A stretch of 64,000 nucleotides of DNA from Liolophura sinensis. Its lineage: Eukaryota; Mollusca; Polyplacophora; Chitonida; Chitonidae. Each line of letters begins with the position of its first letter. The first letter of the stretch is position 1. Of the stretch, positions 12,807 through 24,689 are shown one piece after another. Location of the stretch: assembly GCF_032854445.1 (NCBI RefSeq), contig NC_088295.1, forward strand, positions 93,243,805-93,307,804, written 5' to 3'. The notes beneath the pieces were generated by a model. It made no database searches. It was not told the origin of the DNA and saw only the letters and a list, made by a program, of their open reading frames with translations. Position numbers and translations under genes: made by a program.

Positions 12807-15734
12807 AATGATTACAACCCCTCTAGTCACTCTCCAGCCAACCTCTACCAATGAGCGAGAATCCACAGTCTACTTCTGCCAATAATTCCCCAGCCTTTCT
12901 CCTACTTCTGCCTCTGCCTACTTCTGCCAGCAGTTTCACAGTCCACCTCTTCCAGTGATTCCACATTCTTCTTCTGCCAGTGACTCCACAACCTACCTCT
13001 GCCAGTGATTCCACAGCTTACCTCCGCCAGTAGTTCCCCAGCCTACCTCTATCAGCAATTCCCCAGCATACCTCTGTCAGCAATTCCCCAGCCTACCTCT
13101 GTCAGCAATTCCCCAGCCTACCTCTGTCAGCAATTCCCCAGCATACCTCTGCTTCCTCTCTGGAAGTCATTCTACAGTCTATCTCTGTCAGTGATTCACC
13201 AGCCTACCTCCACCAGTAGTTCCCTAGCCTACCTCTGCCAGTAATTCACCCCTACTTCTGCCAGTAATTCCCCAGACTTCCCCTGCCAGTGATTCCACAG
13301 CTTACCTCCGCCAGTAGTTCCCCAGCCTACCTCTGTCAGCAATTCCCCAGCCTACTTCTGTCCCCAGCCTACCTCTATCAGCAATTCCCCAGCATACCTC
13401 TGTCAGCAATTCCCCAGCCTACCTCTGTCAGCAATTCCCCAGCCTACCTCTGTCAGCAATTCCCCAGCATACCTCTGCTTCCTCTCTGGAAGTCATTCTA
13501 CAGTCTATCTCTGTCAGTGATTCACCAGCCTACCTCCACCAGTAGTTCCCTAGCCCACCTCTGCCAGTAATTCACCCCTACTTCTGCCAGTAATTCCCCA
13601 GACTTCCCCTGCCAGTGATTCCACAGCTTACCTCCGCCAGTAGTTCCCCAGCCTACCTCTGTCAGCAATTCCCCAGCCTACTTCTGTCCCCAGCCTACCT
13701 CTATCAGCAATTCCCCAGCATACCTCTGCTAGTGATTCCCCAGCCTACCTCTGCCAGTAATTCCCCAGCCTACCTCTGTCAGCAATTCCCCAGCATACCT
13801 CTGTCAGCAATTCCCCAGCCTACCTCTGTCAGCAATTCCTCAGCATACCTCTGTCAGCAATTCCCCAGCCTACTTCTGTCAGCAATTCCCCAGCCTACCT
13901 CTGTCAGCAATTCCCCAGCATACCTCTGCTTCCTCTCTGGAAGTCATTCTACAGTCTATCTCTGTCAGTGATTCACCAGCCTACCTCCACCAGTAGTTCC
14001 CTAGCCTACCTCTGCCAGTAATTCACCCCTACTTCTGCCAGTAATTCCCCAGACTTCCCCTGCCAGTGATTCCTCAGCCTACCTCTGCCAGTAATTCCAC
14101 CTCTGCCAGTGATTCCACAGCCTACCTCTGCCAGTAACTTCACAGCTTACCACCGCCAGTAGTTCCCCAGCCTATCTCTAGCAGTGATTCCCCAGCCTAC
14201 CTCTGCTAGTGATTCCCCAGCCTACCTCTGCCAGTAATTCCCCAGCCTACCTCTGTCAGCAATTCCCCAGCATACCTCTGTCAGCAATTCCCCAGCCTAC
14301 CTCTGTCAGCAATTCCTCAGCATACCTCTGTCAGCAATTCCCCAGCCTACCTCTGTCAGCAATTCCCCAGCCTACCTCTGTCAGCAATTCCCCAGCATAC
14401 CTCTGCTTCCTCTCTGGAAGTCATTCTACAGTCTATCTCTGTCAGTGATTCACCAGCCTACCTCCACCAGTAGTTCCCTAGCCTACCTCTGCCAGTAATT
14501 CACCCCTACTTCTGCTAGTAATTGCCCAGACTTCCCCTGCCAGTGATTCCTCAGCCTACCTCTGCCAGTAATTCCACCTCTGCCAGTGATTCCACAGCCT
14601 ACCTCTGCCAGTAATTTCACAGCTTACCACCGCCAGTAGTTCCCCAGCCTATCTCTAGCAGTGATTCCCCAGCCTACCTCTGCTAGTGATTCCCCAGCCT
14701 ACCTCTGCCAGTAATTCCCCAGCCTACCTCTGTCAGCAATTCCCCAGCATACCTCTGTCAGCAATTCCCCAGCCTACCTCTGTCAGCAATTCCTCAGCAT
14801 ACCTCTGTCAGCAATTCCCCAGCCTACTTCTGTCCCCAGCCTACCTCTATCAGCAATTCCCCAGCATACCTCTGTCAGCAATTCCCCAGCCTACCTCTGT
14901 CAGCAATTCCCCAGCCTACCTCTGTCAGCAATTCCCCAGCATACCTCTGCTTCCTCTCTGGAAGTCATTCTACAGTCTATCTCTGTCAGTGATTCACCAG
15001 CCTACCTCCACCAGTAGTTCCCTAGCCTACCTCTGCCAGTAATTCACCCCTACTTCTGCCAGTAATTCCCCAGACTTCCCCTGCCAGTGATTCCTCAGCC
15101 TACCTCTGCCAGTAATTCCACCTCTGCCAGTGATTCCACAGCCTACCTCTGCCAGTAACTTCACAGCTTACCACCGCCAGTAGTTCCCCAGCCTATCTCT
15201 AGCAGTGATTCCCCAGCCTACCTCTGCTAGTGATTCCCCAGCCTACCTCTGTAAGTGATTCCCCAGCCTACCTTTATAAGTGATTCCACAGCCTCCTTTA
15301 GTCAGTAATTCCCCAGCCTACTTCTGTCAGTGATTCCCCAGCCTACTTCTGTCAGTGATTCCCCAGTCTACTTCTGTCAGTGATTCCCCAGCGTACTTCT
15401 GCCAGTAATTCCCCAGCGTACTTCTGCCAGTAATTCCCCAGCCTTGTGCCTATGATTCGATACCATACCTCTGCAAATGAATCCCAACCTTGCCTCTACT
15501 ATTGATTGATACCACACCATACCTCTGCCAGTCATTCCACACCTTTCTTCTCTCAGCCATTCCACACCCTGCCTCTGCAAGTGAGTCCGCATCCTACTTC
15601 TGCAGGCCATACCACACCCTATCTCTTTCTTCGATTGCTCACGAGAAGAAGTGTCATTTTAGAATTTTCTTTACGATCTTCCAACACCGGTATGATAATA
15701 AAAGTCGTGCCTTATATTCTTTGTGTCTTTATAG

Positions 15735-15843
15735 GACAGTAGTTGTTACATCGGTGGTATGTGTTACAACCCGGGAGACAGTAATGGCGGTTCGTGTGAA
15801 GTCTGTGACATTGGACAGAGCCTAACTCGGTGGTCAATGCCAG
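15735..15843 (+). CDS. Gene 1 exon 3: Cys module 1
   Basis: The acceptor is TTCTTTGTGTCTTTATAG and the donor CCAG/GTGAGA. The exon starts in phase 0, matching exon 2, and ends in phase 1 (36 codons plus one base). It encodes one small module, DSSCYIGGMCYNPGDSNGGS then CEVCDIGQSLTRWSMP: C-x5-C-Y-x9-C-x2-C with a Trp near the end. The Cys-to-Cys loop is one residue shorter than in the following modules. Preceded in the protein by the CVTC...MCSW cluster of exon 2. Confidence 0.9.
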
Positions 15844-16135
15844 GTGAGAAAATATACCTGTAGCATGAATCAAATCTCTCTTTCATCTAAGGCTTTGTTA
15901 AATTGTACAACATGATGTGTTTCATTATCAAAATTGACCAAAATTACATGTTATTTGTTTTGCATATTTAAGCCTTAAATGTTTTAAATTTTATTTCCAG
16001 AATGTAAATTTCCCCTTACGCTGGTGACAATTGGCCGCCAATCTTTTATTTTTTCTAACCACCACATTGTTCCACACATAAGAGCGTATGTGGGAGTTCA
16101 CGAAATGTTTATACCAGCCACAGGCGCTGCTTAGG
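15844..16135 (+). other. Start of intron 3, unique sequence
   Basis: AT-rich sequence with nothing recognised. The first degenerate repeats begin at about 16140. Confidence 0.5.
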
Positions 16136-16139
16136 GGAA

Positions 16140-16375
16140 TAGTGATAAAGCTAGCTGTTCTAGAGTCATGTTAGCTATTCTCTAACAGAAATGGTCAGCA
16201 CACAGGCGTTCCATGGCAAGCTACTCCCTAACAGAAGGCGTTCCATGAACAGCTACTCTCTAACAGAAGTGGGCGGACCACAGGCATTCCATGGACAGCT
16301 ATTCTCTAACAGAAGTGATCGGCACACAGGCGTTCCATGGTCAGATGCTCCCTAACAGAAGTGATCAGACCACAC
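16140..16375 (+). repeat. Short degenerate minisatellite, about 44-bp unit, 5 copies
   Basis: Repeated core CAGGCGTTCCATGG followed by CTCTAACAGAAGTG with variable spacing. It lies in intron 3 of gene 1. Confidence 0.75.
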
Positions 16376-16624
16376 GTCATCAGTCATCCCAATATCCAAT
16401 GTACCCCACACTTAATATAATACGAATAAAAAATGAAAGTATATAAAATGCGCTGCGACCCGAATCATAAAATGAAACCTTTCGTCGCCATAAATACATC
16501 CCCGTTTCCCACCTATGACCAAAATTTGCGCACACATGCCGCGTAAAGGTTTACTGCACGGATAATTTCTCGCGATCTGCTGTTCTGGGACATGACTGTA
16601 TCACGTGAGGACACTTAGGCTTCA

Positions 16625-17130
16625 CTCCTCTTCGGCATGACCTTATCACCTGATGACAGGTAGACTCCACTCTTCTGCCACATGACCTTATCACCTGATG
16701 ACAGGTAGACTCCACTCTTCTGCCACATGAACTTATCACCTGATGACAGGTAGACTCCACTCTTCTGCCACATGACCTTATCAGATGATGACAGGTAGAC
16801 TCCACTCTTCTGCCACATGACCTTATCACCTGATGACAGGTAGACTCCACTCTTCTGCCACATGACCTTATCACCTGATGAAAGGTAGGCTCCACTCTTC
16901 TGCCACATGACCTTATCACCTGATGACAGGTAGACTCCACTCTTCTGCCACATGACCTTATCACCTGATGACAGGTAGACTCCACTCTTCTGCCACATGA
17001 CCTTATCACCTGATGAAAGGTAGACTCCACTTTTCTGCCACATGACCTTATCACCTGATGAAAGGTAGACTCCACTCTTCTGCCACATGACCTTATCACC
17101 TGATGACAGGTAGACTGACTTAACCTAATC
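16625..17130 (+). repeat. 45-bp minisatellite, subfamily 1, about 11 copies
   Basis: Unit: CTTCTGCCACATGACCTTAT then CACCTGATGACAGGTAGACTCCACT. The 45-bp length is divisible by three, so long minus-strand frames (200 and 157 residues) stay open in two frames at once. That is expected from the repeat and not evidence of a gene. Confidence 0.95.
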
Positions 17131-17159
17131 ACATGACGATACTCTTCTGCCACATGATC

Positions 17160-18095
17160 TAATCACATCAACTGTTCCATGACATGGCCTAATGACATGA
17201 TGATAGGTAGACTCAACTGTTCCATGACATGACCTAATGACATGATGATAGGTAGACTCAGCTGTTCCACGACATGACCTAATGACATGATGATAGGTAG
17301 ACTCAGCTGTTCCACGACATGACCTAATGACATGATGATAGGTAGACTCAGCTGTTCCACGACATGACCTAATGACATGATGATAGGTAGACTCAGCTGT
17401 TCCACGACATGACCTAATGACATGATGTTAAGTAGACTCAGCTGTTCCACGACATGACCTAATGACATGATGATAGGTAGACTCAACTGTTCCACGACAT
17501 GACCTAATGGCATGATGATAGGTAGACTCAGCTGTTCCACGACATGACCTAATGACATGATGATAGGTAGACTCAACTGTTCCACGACATGACCTTATGA
17601 CATGATGATAGGTAGACTCAGCTGTTCCACGACATGACCTAATGACATGATGATAGGTAGACTCGGCTGTTCCACGACATGACCTAATGGCATGATGATA
17701 GGTAGACTCAGCTGTTCCACGACATGACCTAATGACATGATGATAGGTAGACTCAACTGTTCCACGACATGACCTTATGACATGATGATAGGTAGACTCA
17801 GCTGTTCCACGACATGACCTAATGACATGATGATAGGTAGACTCGGCTGTTCCACGACATGACCTAATAACATGATGATAGGTAGACTCAACTGTTCCAC
17901 GACATGACCTAATGACATGATGATAGGTAGACTCAGCTGTTCCACGACATGACCTAATGACATGATGATAGGTAGACTCAACTGTTCCACGACATGACCT
18001 AATGACATGATGATAGGTAGACTCAACTGTTCCACGACATGACCTAATGACATGATGATAGGTAGACTCAACTGCTCCTCGACATGACCTAATCA
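17160..18095 (+). repeat. 45-bp minisatellite, subfamily 2, about 21 copies
   Basis: Unit: TTCCACGACATGACCTAATG then ACATGATGATAGGTAGACTCAGCTG. It shares CATGACCT and AGGTAGACTC in register with the neighbouring 45-bp array and is a sister subfamily. It is very homogeneous. The open minus-strand frames (222, 140 and 98 residues) are products of the unit length. Confidence 0.95.
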
Positions 18096-18424
18096 CATGC
18101 TCTCTCTGTACCCTATTCCGTCATTGGTGTTGAAAGACTCCCTACGGTGTCACTGTGTGTGCAGAGGTGTCTGCCGACGCGTCCACACCGACGACTGGTT
18201 CGCAGTAAAGTTCATGAGAGAAACTTTAACTTTGGCAGATATGCTAAGTTTAACATGAATCAGATTTATATTTAAGCTGAGGTGGATTCAGTTGATATCA
18301 CAATTAATATGCAGGACTTCTTCAAAATGCAAGGCCCATGTATTTTGAGCGCGATCGGTGATATGTGTCTTCAACACTAGTAATGATGGTAGCCCCCCCA
18401 GTGTTTGACACTTCTTGTTTTCAG

Positions 18425-18535
18425 GTGACAAATGTTTTGTCGGTGGTACATGTTACATAGACGGGTACATCAACCCTGCGGACAACTGCACAGTTTGCAA
18501 CTCTACGGCCAGTACCTCAGAGTTTACACCCAGAG
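18425..18535 (+). CDS. Gene 1 exon 4: Cys module 2
   Basis: The acceptor is TTCTTGTTTTCAG and the donor CCCAGAG/GTAAGC. It is a phase 1-1 exon of 111 bp, exactly 37 codons. The module reads DKCFVGGTCYIDGYINPADN then CTVCNSTASTSEFTPR: C-x5-C-Y-x10-C-x2-C, with Phe in place of the Trp of module 1. Because both junctions are phase 1, the exon can be added or skipped without a frameshift. Confidence 0.92.
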
Positions 18536-18659
18536 GTAAGCCATCTGCGCTGGAATATCCAAGGCACTTCTTGTCTTGCCAAATATCTGGAGTTGGCTTT
18601 GTAGTTCAGCGTCTAATTGTTGCTTAAAAGGAGGGACAGCTAAAGGGCTATTATCACTA

Positions 18660-18927
18660 GTATTTATTTATTTATTTGACTGGTGTTTTACGTCGTCCTC
18701 AAGAGTATTTCACTTATACGAAGGCAGTCAGCATTATAGTGGGAGGAAATCTGACAGAACCTGGGAAAACCCACGACCATCCGCAGGTTGCTGGAAAACC
18801 TTCCCACGTACGGCCGCAAAGGCATCCAGCATGAACTGGACTTGAACTCACAGCGACCACATTGGTGGGAGTTTCCTGGGCCATTGCGCGGCGCTGGCAT
18901 GTAAGCCCCTCGACCACGGAGAGGCCC
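18660..18927 (-). mobile_element. SINE, near full length, diverged, minus strand
   Basis: The plus strand starts with TTTATTTATTTGACTGGTGT and ends with the complement of the tRNA-like head (CCACGGAGAGGCCC). Many substitutions against the 9846 copy indicate an older insertion. It lies in intron 4 about 120 bases after the donor. No clear target-site duplication was found. Confidence 0.85.
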
Positions 18928-20711
18928 TTAACTCTGGTATATTACACAAACAATATCATGTTTATATATACTTGCACAGTCATAATTTGAAAATAACAAG
19001 CGTCTGTATATATAAGGGAGTCTTATGACGACGATGATGCTTTTGTTTGACATTTGACCAGTCGTAATGACCTAAAGATCAATCCTGCTGGATCGACTGT
19101 TTCCTGTTTTGAATTTGTGGACCCAACCATTCACTCACCCCATAACTTTTAAAGGCATAATTAGTATGATTTGAGCGACAGATAACAGAGCGCAGTCACG
19201 GAGACTTCCTTAATAGTGTATTATCTTCATTAGATAAACACAACGTTCTGAAAAAATACAGAAACTAACACATTAAGCATTTATCGATACAAAAAATTAC
19301 ATGAATTAAATATCGTGGACCAATAAACAATTATATTTAAATGTTCTAAATATCCCAGTAAAACTAGATAGTTGCCAGATCTCATGCTCACTTTAAAGTA
19401 CAACTACAGGCACTCTGATTGAACACCTTTCACCTGATCACAGTTTCTGATATAAATATAACAATAAAGGTGTGAACAAACTCGTCACTGTGGGAGTCAC
19501 ACTAAAATAGTTCATCACACAGTAATCAGTGAATTTCAGTGCATCATATGAAATTGTCTAAGTAATTTAAGCTTCAGAATATAGAAATGCATTTATCACT
19601 GCTCTAGAGTTAACATCCAAACTTTACAGTGAAGTAATGCACAGAATGCTAATTAATTCACAATTATACACAATACATGTTTGGATACAGTATACGTATA
19701 ATGATTGCACATAAAATACTTTCAACCAAAGCTGTAATAAATCAACACATTTAAAAGAACAAGATTTTTCTCTCGCTTATATAACTATAATTAAGACATT
19801 AGCCACACACACAAACTAGACACATTTGTATAAAATGTAAACAAACAAAAACCCCTAAACCCCTGACTTCATAATGGAACATTCCTGAGTTTTAACATCT
19901 AAAACATGCCGTTAAATCTCACATGGTTTAAAGCTGTAGATGACCAAATTCTGAAATCTATAAAACGCATTCTATATTAGATTTGCATAAAATTCCGTAC
20001 ACAGTTTCAGCTTACACAAACCCAAAACCCCTACCAATAATGGACAGAATCAGCCGGTTGAGCACAAAGTTGAAAACCACAAAAAATGTGACTAAAAAGG
20101 TACATATTTCAGCTTTGTCAGGCGATAATAATGGAGCATATACTAAAGATAACCAATACCTGGAGAGTGAATCTCCGTGCAGTTGTTCTAAAGCCTGAGA
20201 ATTGGACAGAATCTGAGTGGCCTGTTATCTCTCCCACACCGATGAAAGACAAGATATTCTCTTGACATTTGGGCTGCGCAAGGCAGGGAGCATTCAATGT
20301 ACGTTAATGTGACTAGTTACAGATTTTAACAGTACATGGACTGATTTAGACTGCAGTGTGACAGTGTTATAATGACATATAATGCTATCTCAGACTTAAA
20401 TGTACAACATAGTTTATTTGATTGGCGTTTTTATGTTGTACTCAAGAGTATTTCACCTATACGAGGGTGCGTACAACTTAGTAAAATAAACAAGACACAA
20501 CAATAATGTTGGATCTTTTTATATTGTTTCATTTTTGAAAATAATCAGCTAACATATGCTAAAATGGATCATATGTTTCTAAGTGTTTCCGTATCATTCT
20601 TTTCGTATTTAGTTTTGTTACAGGTTTTCGTTACGTCAGAAAAGCAGGTCTTCGGTAATTGAATGTTATAGAATATGTATACCGGATGTTTCTTCTGATT
20701 TCAATTTGCAG
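18928..20711 (+). other. Rest of intron 4, AT-rich unique sequence
   Basis: About 1.8 kb of AT-rich sequence without recognised exons. It contains a 56-base 3' SINE fragment at 20412-20467 on the minus strand (ATTGGCGTTTTTATGTTGTA and CTCAAGAGTATTTCACCTAT). It ends in the acceptor TCAATTTGCAG. Confidence 0.6.
20412..20467 (-). mobile_element. SINE 3'-end fragment
   Basis: Matches only the 3' end of the SINE family: the TTTATTTGATTGG tail, then a diverged version of the CTCAAGAATATTTCACTTAT segment. Confidence 0.75.
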
Positions 20712-20822
20712 GGAATGCCTGTAATGAGGGTGGAAGATGCTATGAGGATGCTGAGATCAGCCATGAAGACAGTTGTCGTATATGTGACGTCACACACACA
20801 ACAACCAGTCTGACCACCACAG
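20712..20822 (+). CDS. Gene 1 exon 5: Cys module 3
   Basis: The acceptor is TTTCAATTTGCAG and the donor CCACAG/GTAATG. It is phase 1-1, 111 bp, 37 codons. The module reads NACNEGGRCYEDAEISHEDS then CRICDVTHTTTSLTTT: C-x5-C-Y-x10-C-x2-C. The aromatic residue near the end is missing, and the tail is Thr-rich (seven Thr in the last twelve), so it could be O-glycosylated. Confidence 0.92.
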
Positions 20823-21299
20823 GTAATGTTTGCACTTCAAATTTTACATTATTTGTTATGCTTTCTTTATATTCAGCTACCGTTGTATATTTTAAAATTA
20901 TTGAACTGACTAATTGTTTTAAAAAAATTAAAATTTTTAATGGCACATTCAAGTGCGAGTTTTTGATAAACTGCATTAAGCTAGAGTTCCAAAGTAACGT
21001 ATCACCGACAAGTTTGGTGAGCAGATCCCTAAAACGACTGATGGACAACCCTCAGCGCCTAATGTCTACAAGGGTTTTCTACAGAGTGAGTTTTATTTGC
21101 TAAAATTTTGCGTAGTAAACTAAGAGATGTGTTAATCATGTAAGTAATATGAGATATACATGTACATACATCTAGTGAGAGTTTGTAGGAAGACCTACAC
21201 CTGCATGAATCTCCTTGTTCTGTGTGGCAGTACCACAGATGATTGCTGTTTTTATGTAATTTTACCATAAATGATTTGTGTTTTGTCTTCTTGAAAAAT

Positions 21300-24210
21300 G
21301 TACATGTTGTATTTGGCATGATTGGTTTGTGTTTTTGTCTCCTTTATAAGTAGCTTTCCTATGGATGGTTTGTGTTTTTGTGTGATAGATAAATGTAGGT
21401 TTACTATTGATGGTTTGTCTTTTTGTCTCCTTGTTATGTGTAGCTTTACTATGCATATTTTGTATTTTTGTCTTCTTTATATGTTAATTTACTATGGATA
21501 GCTTGTGCTTTGGTCTCCTTTATATGTGACTTAACTATGGATAGTTTGTGTTTTTGTCTCCTTTATATGTAACTTTACTATGGATGGTTTGTGTTTTTGT
21601 GTCATAGATAAATGTAGGTTTACTATTGATGGTTTGTCTTTTTGTCTCCTTGTTATGTGTAGCTTTACTATGCATATTTTGTATTTTTGTCTCCTTTATA
21701 TGTAAATTTACTATGGATAGCTTGTGCTTTGGTCTCCTTTATATGTGACTTAACTATGGATAGTTTGTGCTTTGGTCTCCTTTATATGTGACTTAACTAT
21801 GGATAGTTTGTGTTTTTGTCTCCTTTATATGTAACTTTACTATAGATGGTTTGTGTTTTTGTGTCATAGATAAATGTAGCTTTACTATTGACAGTTTGTG
21901 TTTTTGTGTCATTGATAAATTTAGCTTTATTATGGTTAGTTTGTGTTTTTGTCCCATTGGTAAATGTTGCTTTACTATTGATGGTTTGTGTTTTTGTCTC
22001 ATTGGTTAATGCAACTTTACTCTGGATGGACTGTGTTTTTGTCTCATTTTTTAAATGTAACTTTCCTATGGCTGGTTTGTGTTTTTGTCTAACTGATAAA
22101 TGTAGCTTTACTTCGGATGGTTTGTGTTTTTGTCTAACTGATAAATGTAGTTTTACTTTGGATGGTTTGTGTTTTTGTCTCATTGATAAATGTAGCTTTA
22201 CTGTGGATGGTTTGTGTTTTTGATTTCATTGACAAATGTAGCTTTATGGATGGCCATTGGTAAATATAGCTTTACTATGGATGGCCATTGGTAAATATAG
22301 CTTTACTATGGATGGCCATTGGTAAATGTAGCTTTACTATGGATGGTTTGTGTCATTGACAAATGTAGCTTTACTATGGATAGCCTTCGATAAATGTAGT
22401 TTTACTATGGATGGTTTGTGGTTTTGATTTCATTGACAAATGTAGCTTTACTATGGATGGCCATTGACAAATGTAGCTTTACTATGGATGGTTTGTGGTT
22501 TTGATTTCATTGACAAATGTAGCTTTACTATGGATGGCCATTGCTAAATGTAGCTTTATTATGGATGGTTTGTGTCATTGACAAATGTAGCTTTACTATG
22601 GATGGTCATTGATAAATGCAGCTTTACTATGGATGGTTTGTGTCATTGACAAATGTAGCTTTACTATGGATGACCTTTGGTAAATGTAGCTTTATTATGG
22701 ATGGTTTGTGGTTTTGATTTCATTGACAAATGTAGCTTTACTATGGATGGCCATTGATAAATGTAGCTTTACTATGGATGGTTTGTGGTTTTGATTTCAT
22801 TGACAAATGTAGGTTTACTATGGATGGACATTGATAAATGTAGCTTTACTATGGATGGTTTGTGGTTTTGATTTCATTGCCAAATGTAGCTTTACTATGG
22901 ATGGACATTGATAAATGTAGCTTTACTATGGATGGTCATTGACAAATGTAGCTTTACTATGGGTGGCCATTGACAAATGTAGGTTTACTATGGATGGCCA
23001 TTGACAAATGTAGCTTTACTATGGATGGTTAGTGTTTTTGTGTCATTGACAAATGTAGCTTTACTATGGGTGGCCATTGACAAATGTAGCTTCACTATGG
23101 ATGGTCATTGGTAAATGTAGCTTTACTATGTATGGCTAGTGTCTTTGTGTCATTGACAAATGTAGCTTTACTATGGCTTGTGTTTTTGTGTCATTGACAA
23201 ATGTAGCTTTACTATGGGTGGCCATTGACAAATGTAGCTTTACTATGGATGGCCATTGACAAATGTAGCTTTACTATGGATGGTTAGTGTTTTTGTGTCA
23301 TTGACAAATGTAGCTTTACTATGGGTGGCCATTGACAAATGTAGCTTTACTATGGCTTGTGTTTTTGTGTCATTGACAAATGTAGCTTTACTATGGGTGG
23401 CCATTGACAAATATAGGTTTACTATGGATGGTCATTGATAAATGTAGTTTTACTATGTATGGCTTGTGTTTTTGTGTCATTGACAAATGTAGCTTTACCA
23501 TGGGTGGCCATTGACAAATGTAGCTTTACTATGGCTTGTGTTTTTGTGTCATTGACAAATGTAGCTTTACTATGGGTGGCCATTGACAAATGTAGCTTTA
23601 CTGTGGATGGTCATTGATAAATGTAGTTTTACTATGTATGGCCATTGGTAAATGTAGCTTTACTATGGATGGTCATTGATAAATGTAGCTTTACTATGGA
23701 TGGTCATTGGTAAATGTAGTTTTACTATGTATGGCTTGTGTTTTTGTGTCATTGACAAATGTAGCTTTGCTATGGATGGTCATTGGTAAATGTAGTTTTA
23801 CTATGTATGGCTTGTGTTTTTGTGTCATTGACAAATGTAGCTTTACTATGGATGGTTAGTGTTTTTGTGTCATTGACAAATGTAGCTTTACTATGTATGG
23901 CCATTGGTAAATGTAGCTTTACTATGGATGGTCATTGATAAATGTAGTTTTACTATGTATGGCTTGTGTTTTTGTGTCATTGACAAATGTAGCTTTACTA
24001 TGGATGGTCATTGATAAATATAGTTTTACTATGTATGGCTTGTGTTTTTGTGTCATTGACAAATGTAGCTTTACTATGGATGGTCATTGACAAATGTAGC
24101 TTTACTATGGATGGTCATTGACAAATGTAGCTTTACTATGTATGGCTTGTGTTTTTGTGTCATTGACAAATGTAGCTTTACCATGGGTGGTTTGTGTTTT
24201 GTGTCATTTC
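21300..24210 (+). repeat. 31/43-bp minisatellite running to the exon 6 acceptor
   Basis: Left part (to about 22240): units of about 43 bp such as GGTTTGTGTTTTTGTCTCCT plus TTATATGTAACTTTACTATGGAT. Right part: 31-bp units TTGACAAATGTAGCTTTACT plus ATGGATGGCCA mixed with 43-bp forms that keep GTTTGTGTTTTTGTGTCA. The final unit passes directly into the exon 6 acceptor, whose tract TTTGTGTTTTGTGTCATTTCCAG is a repeat-derived variant. Confidence 0.95.
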
Positions 24211-24213
24211 CAG

Positions 24214-24318
24214 AGGGCTCTTGTTTCATTGGAGGCGAGTGTTACACAGATGGACAGGCTGACCCCGGGAACTCTTGTCAGCAGTGTGACAGTAATACCA
24301 ATACATTCACTCTCAGCG
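24214..24318 (+). CDS. Gene 1 exon 6: Cys module 4
   Basis: The acceptor is GTGTCATTTCCAG and the donor CAGCG/GTAAGT. It is phase 1-1, 105 bp, 35 codons. The module reads GSCFIGGECYTDGQADPGNS then CQQCDSNTNTFTLS: C-x5-C-Y-x10-C-x2-C. It is the closest in form to module 2 (FVGGTCYIDG). The upstream tandem array touches the acceptor. Confidence 0.93.
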
Positions 24319-24689
24319 GTAAGTCATCGAAAGTTGATGTAGGTAGAAATTCCCCTTCTGTCTTGCGATAAACGCAAATTGCAGAACGCCTTGAGTTTAT
24401 GAGCAGAGGTTTCTACAGAAACGGCGCAATTTAACGTTAAAACCATGGCTTATGTGTAATTTTCTGTGGCATACGGTCTGACGCCGATGCTAGGAATCAG
24501 TACCCTACTTTCAGAAGGAAGGTAATTCTATGTATTTTGGGATGAAAAGTCTTTTTCACTGCCAGGCTGCTATTTTTGGTGTACAGGTGCATGCTTGGTG
24601 TCAACATGATGGAAATTAAGCCCTAGCAGGCAGTACTGGGCGTTTATTGTCACATGCCACTTTATGCATGATCATTTACACATGTATAG

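Larger units (their letters stand above)
7981..13335 (+). repeat. Tandem segmental duplication, two copies of about 2.67 kb
   Basis: Copy 1 is about 7981-10651 and copy 2 about 10652-13335. The offset is 2671 bases at the left edge and about 2675 at the SINE. Both copies contain the same variant order and the same SINE with the same flanking target-site duplication, so the SINE was inserted before the duplication. Copy 2 differs by very few bases, including one fewer A in the SINE tail. Beyond the right edge the two diverge at the next unit after CCTACCTCTGT. Confidence 0.88.
6316..15626 (+). repeat. 25-bp pyrimidine-rich minisatellite, 9.3 kb, about 350 copies
   Basis: The core unit is CCTACCTCTGCCAGTAATTC followed by CCCAG, 25 bp. 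Variants have TGCCAATGATTTCTCAG, TCTGTCAGCAATTCCCCAG and other forms arranged in higher-order blocks. Two full SINE copies interrupt it within a 2.67-kb tandem duplication. In gene 1 sense every unit offers a pyrimidine-rich stretch ending in CAG, like a 3' splice site. The array ends about 110 bases before exon 3. Three units equal 25 codons, which keeps many frames open; the resulting 60-118-residue frames (both strands) are not regarded as genes. Confidence 0.95.

Noticed and set aside
6300-15042. Plus-strand frames of 62-118 codons rich in Pro, Ser and Gln
   Set aside because: Three 25-bp units make 75 bases with no stop, so the frame is open by repeat structure. They lie in an intron between two well-supported exons and are repeated by segmental duplication.
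6316-15626. CRISPR-like array of short regular repeats
   Set aside because: Units are contiguous with no unique spacers, and the DNA is eukaryotic with introns and SINEs.
16551-18096. Minus-strand frames of 200, 157 and 222 codons with a 15-residue repeat
   Set aside because: The 45-bp unit is divisible by three, so frames stay open without selection. Two frames are open at once and they run antisense inside an intron of gene 1.
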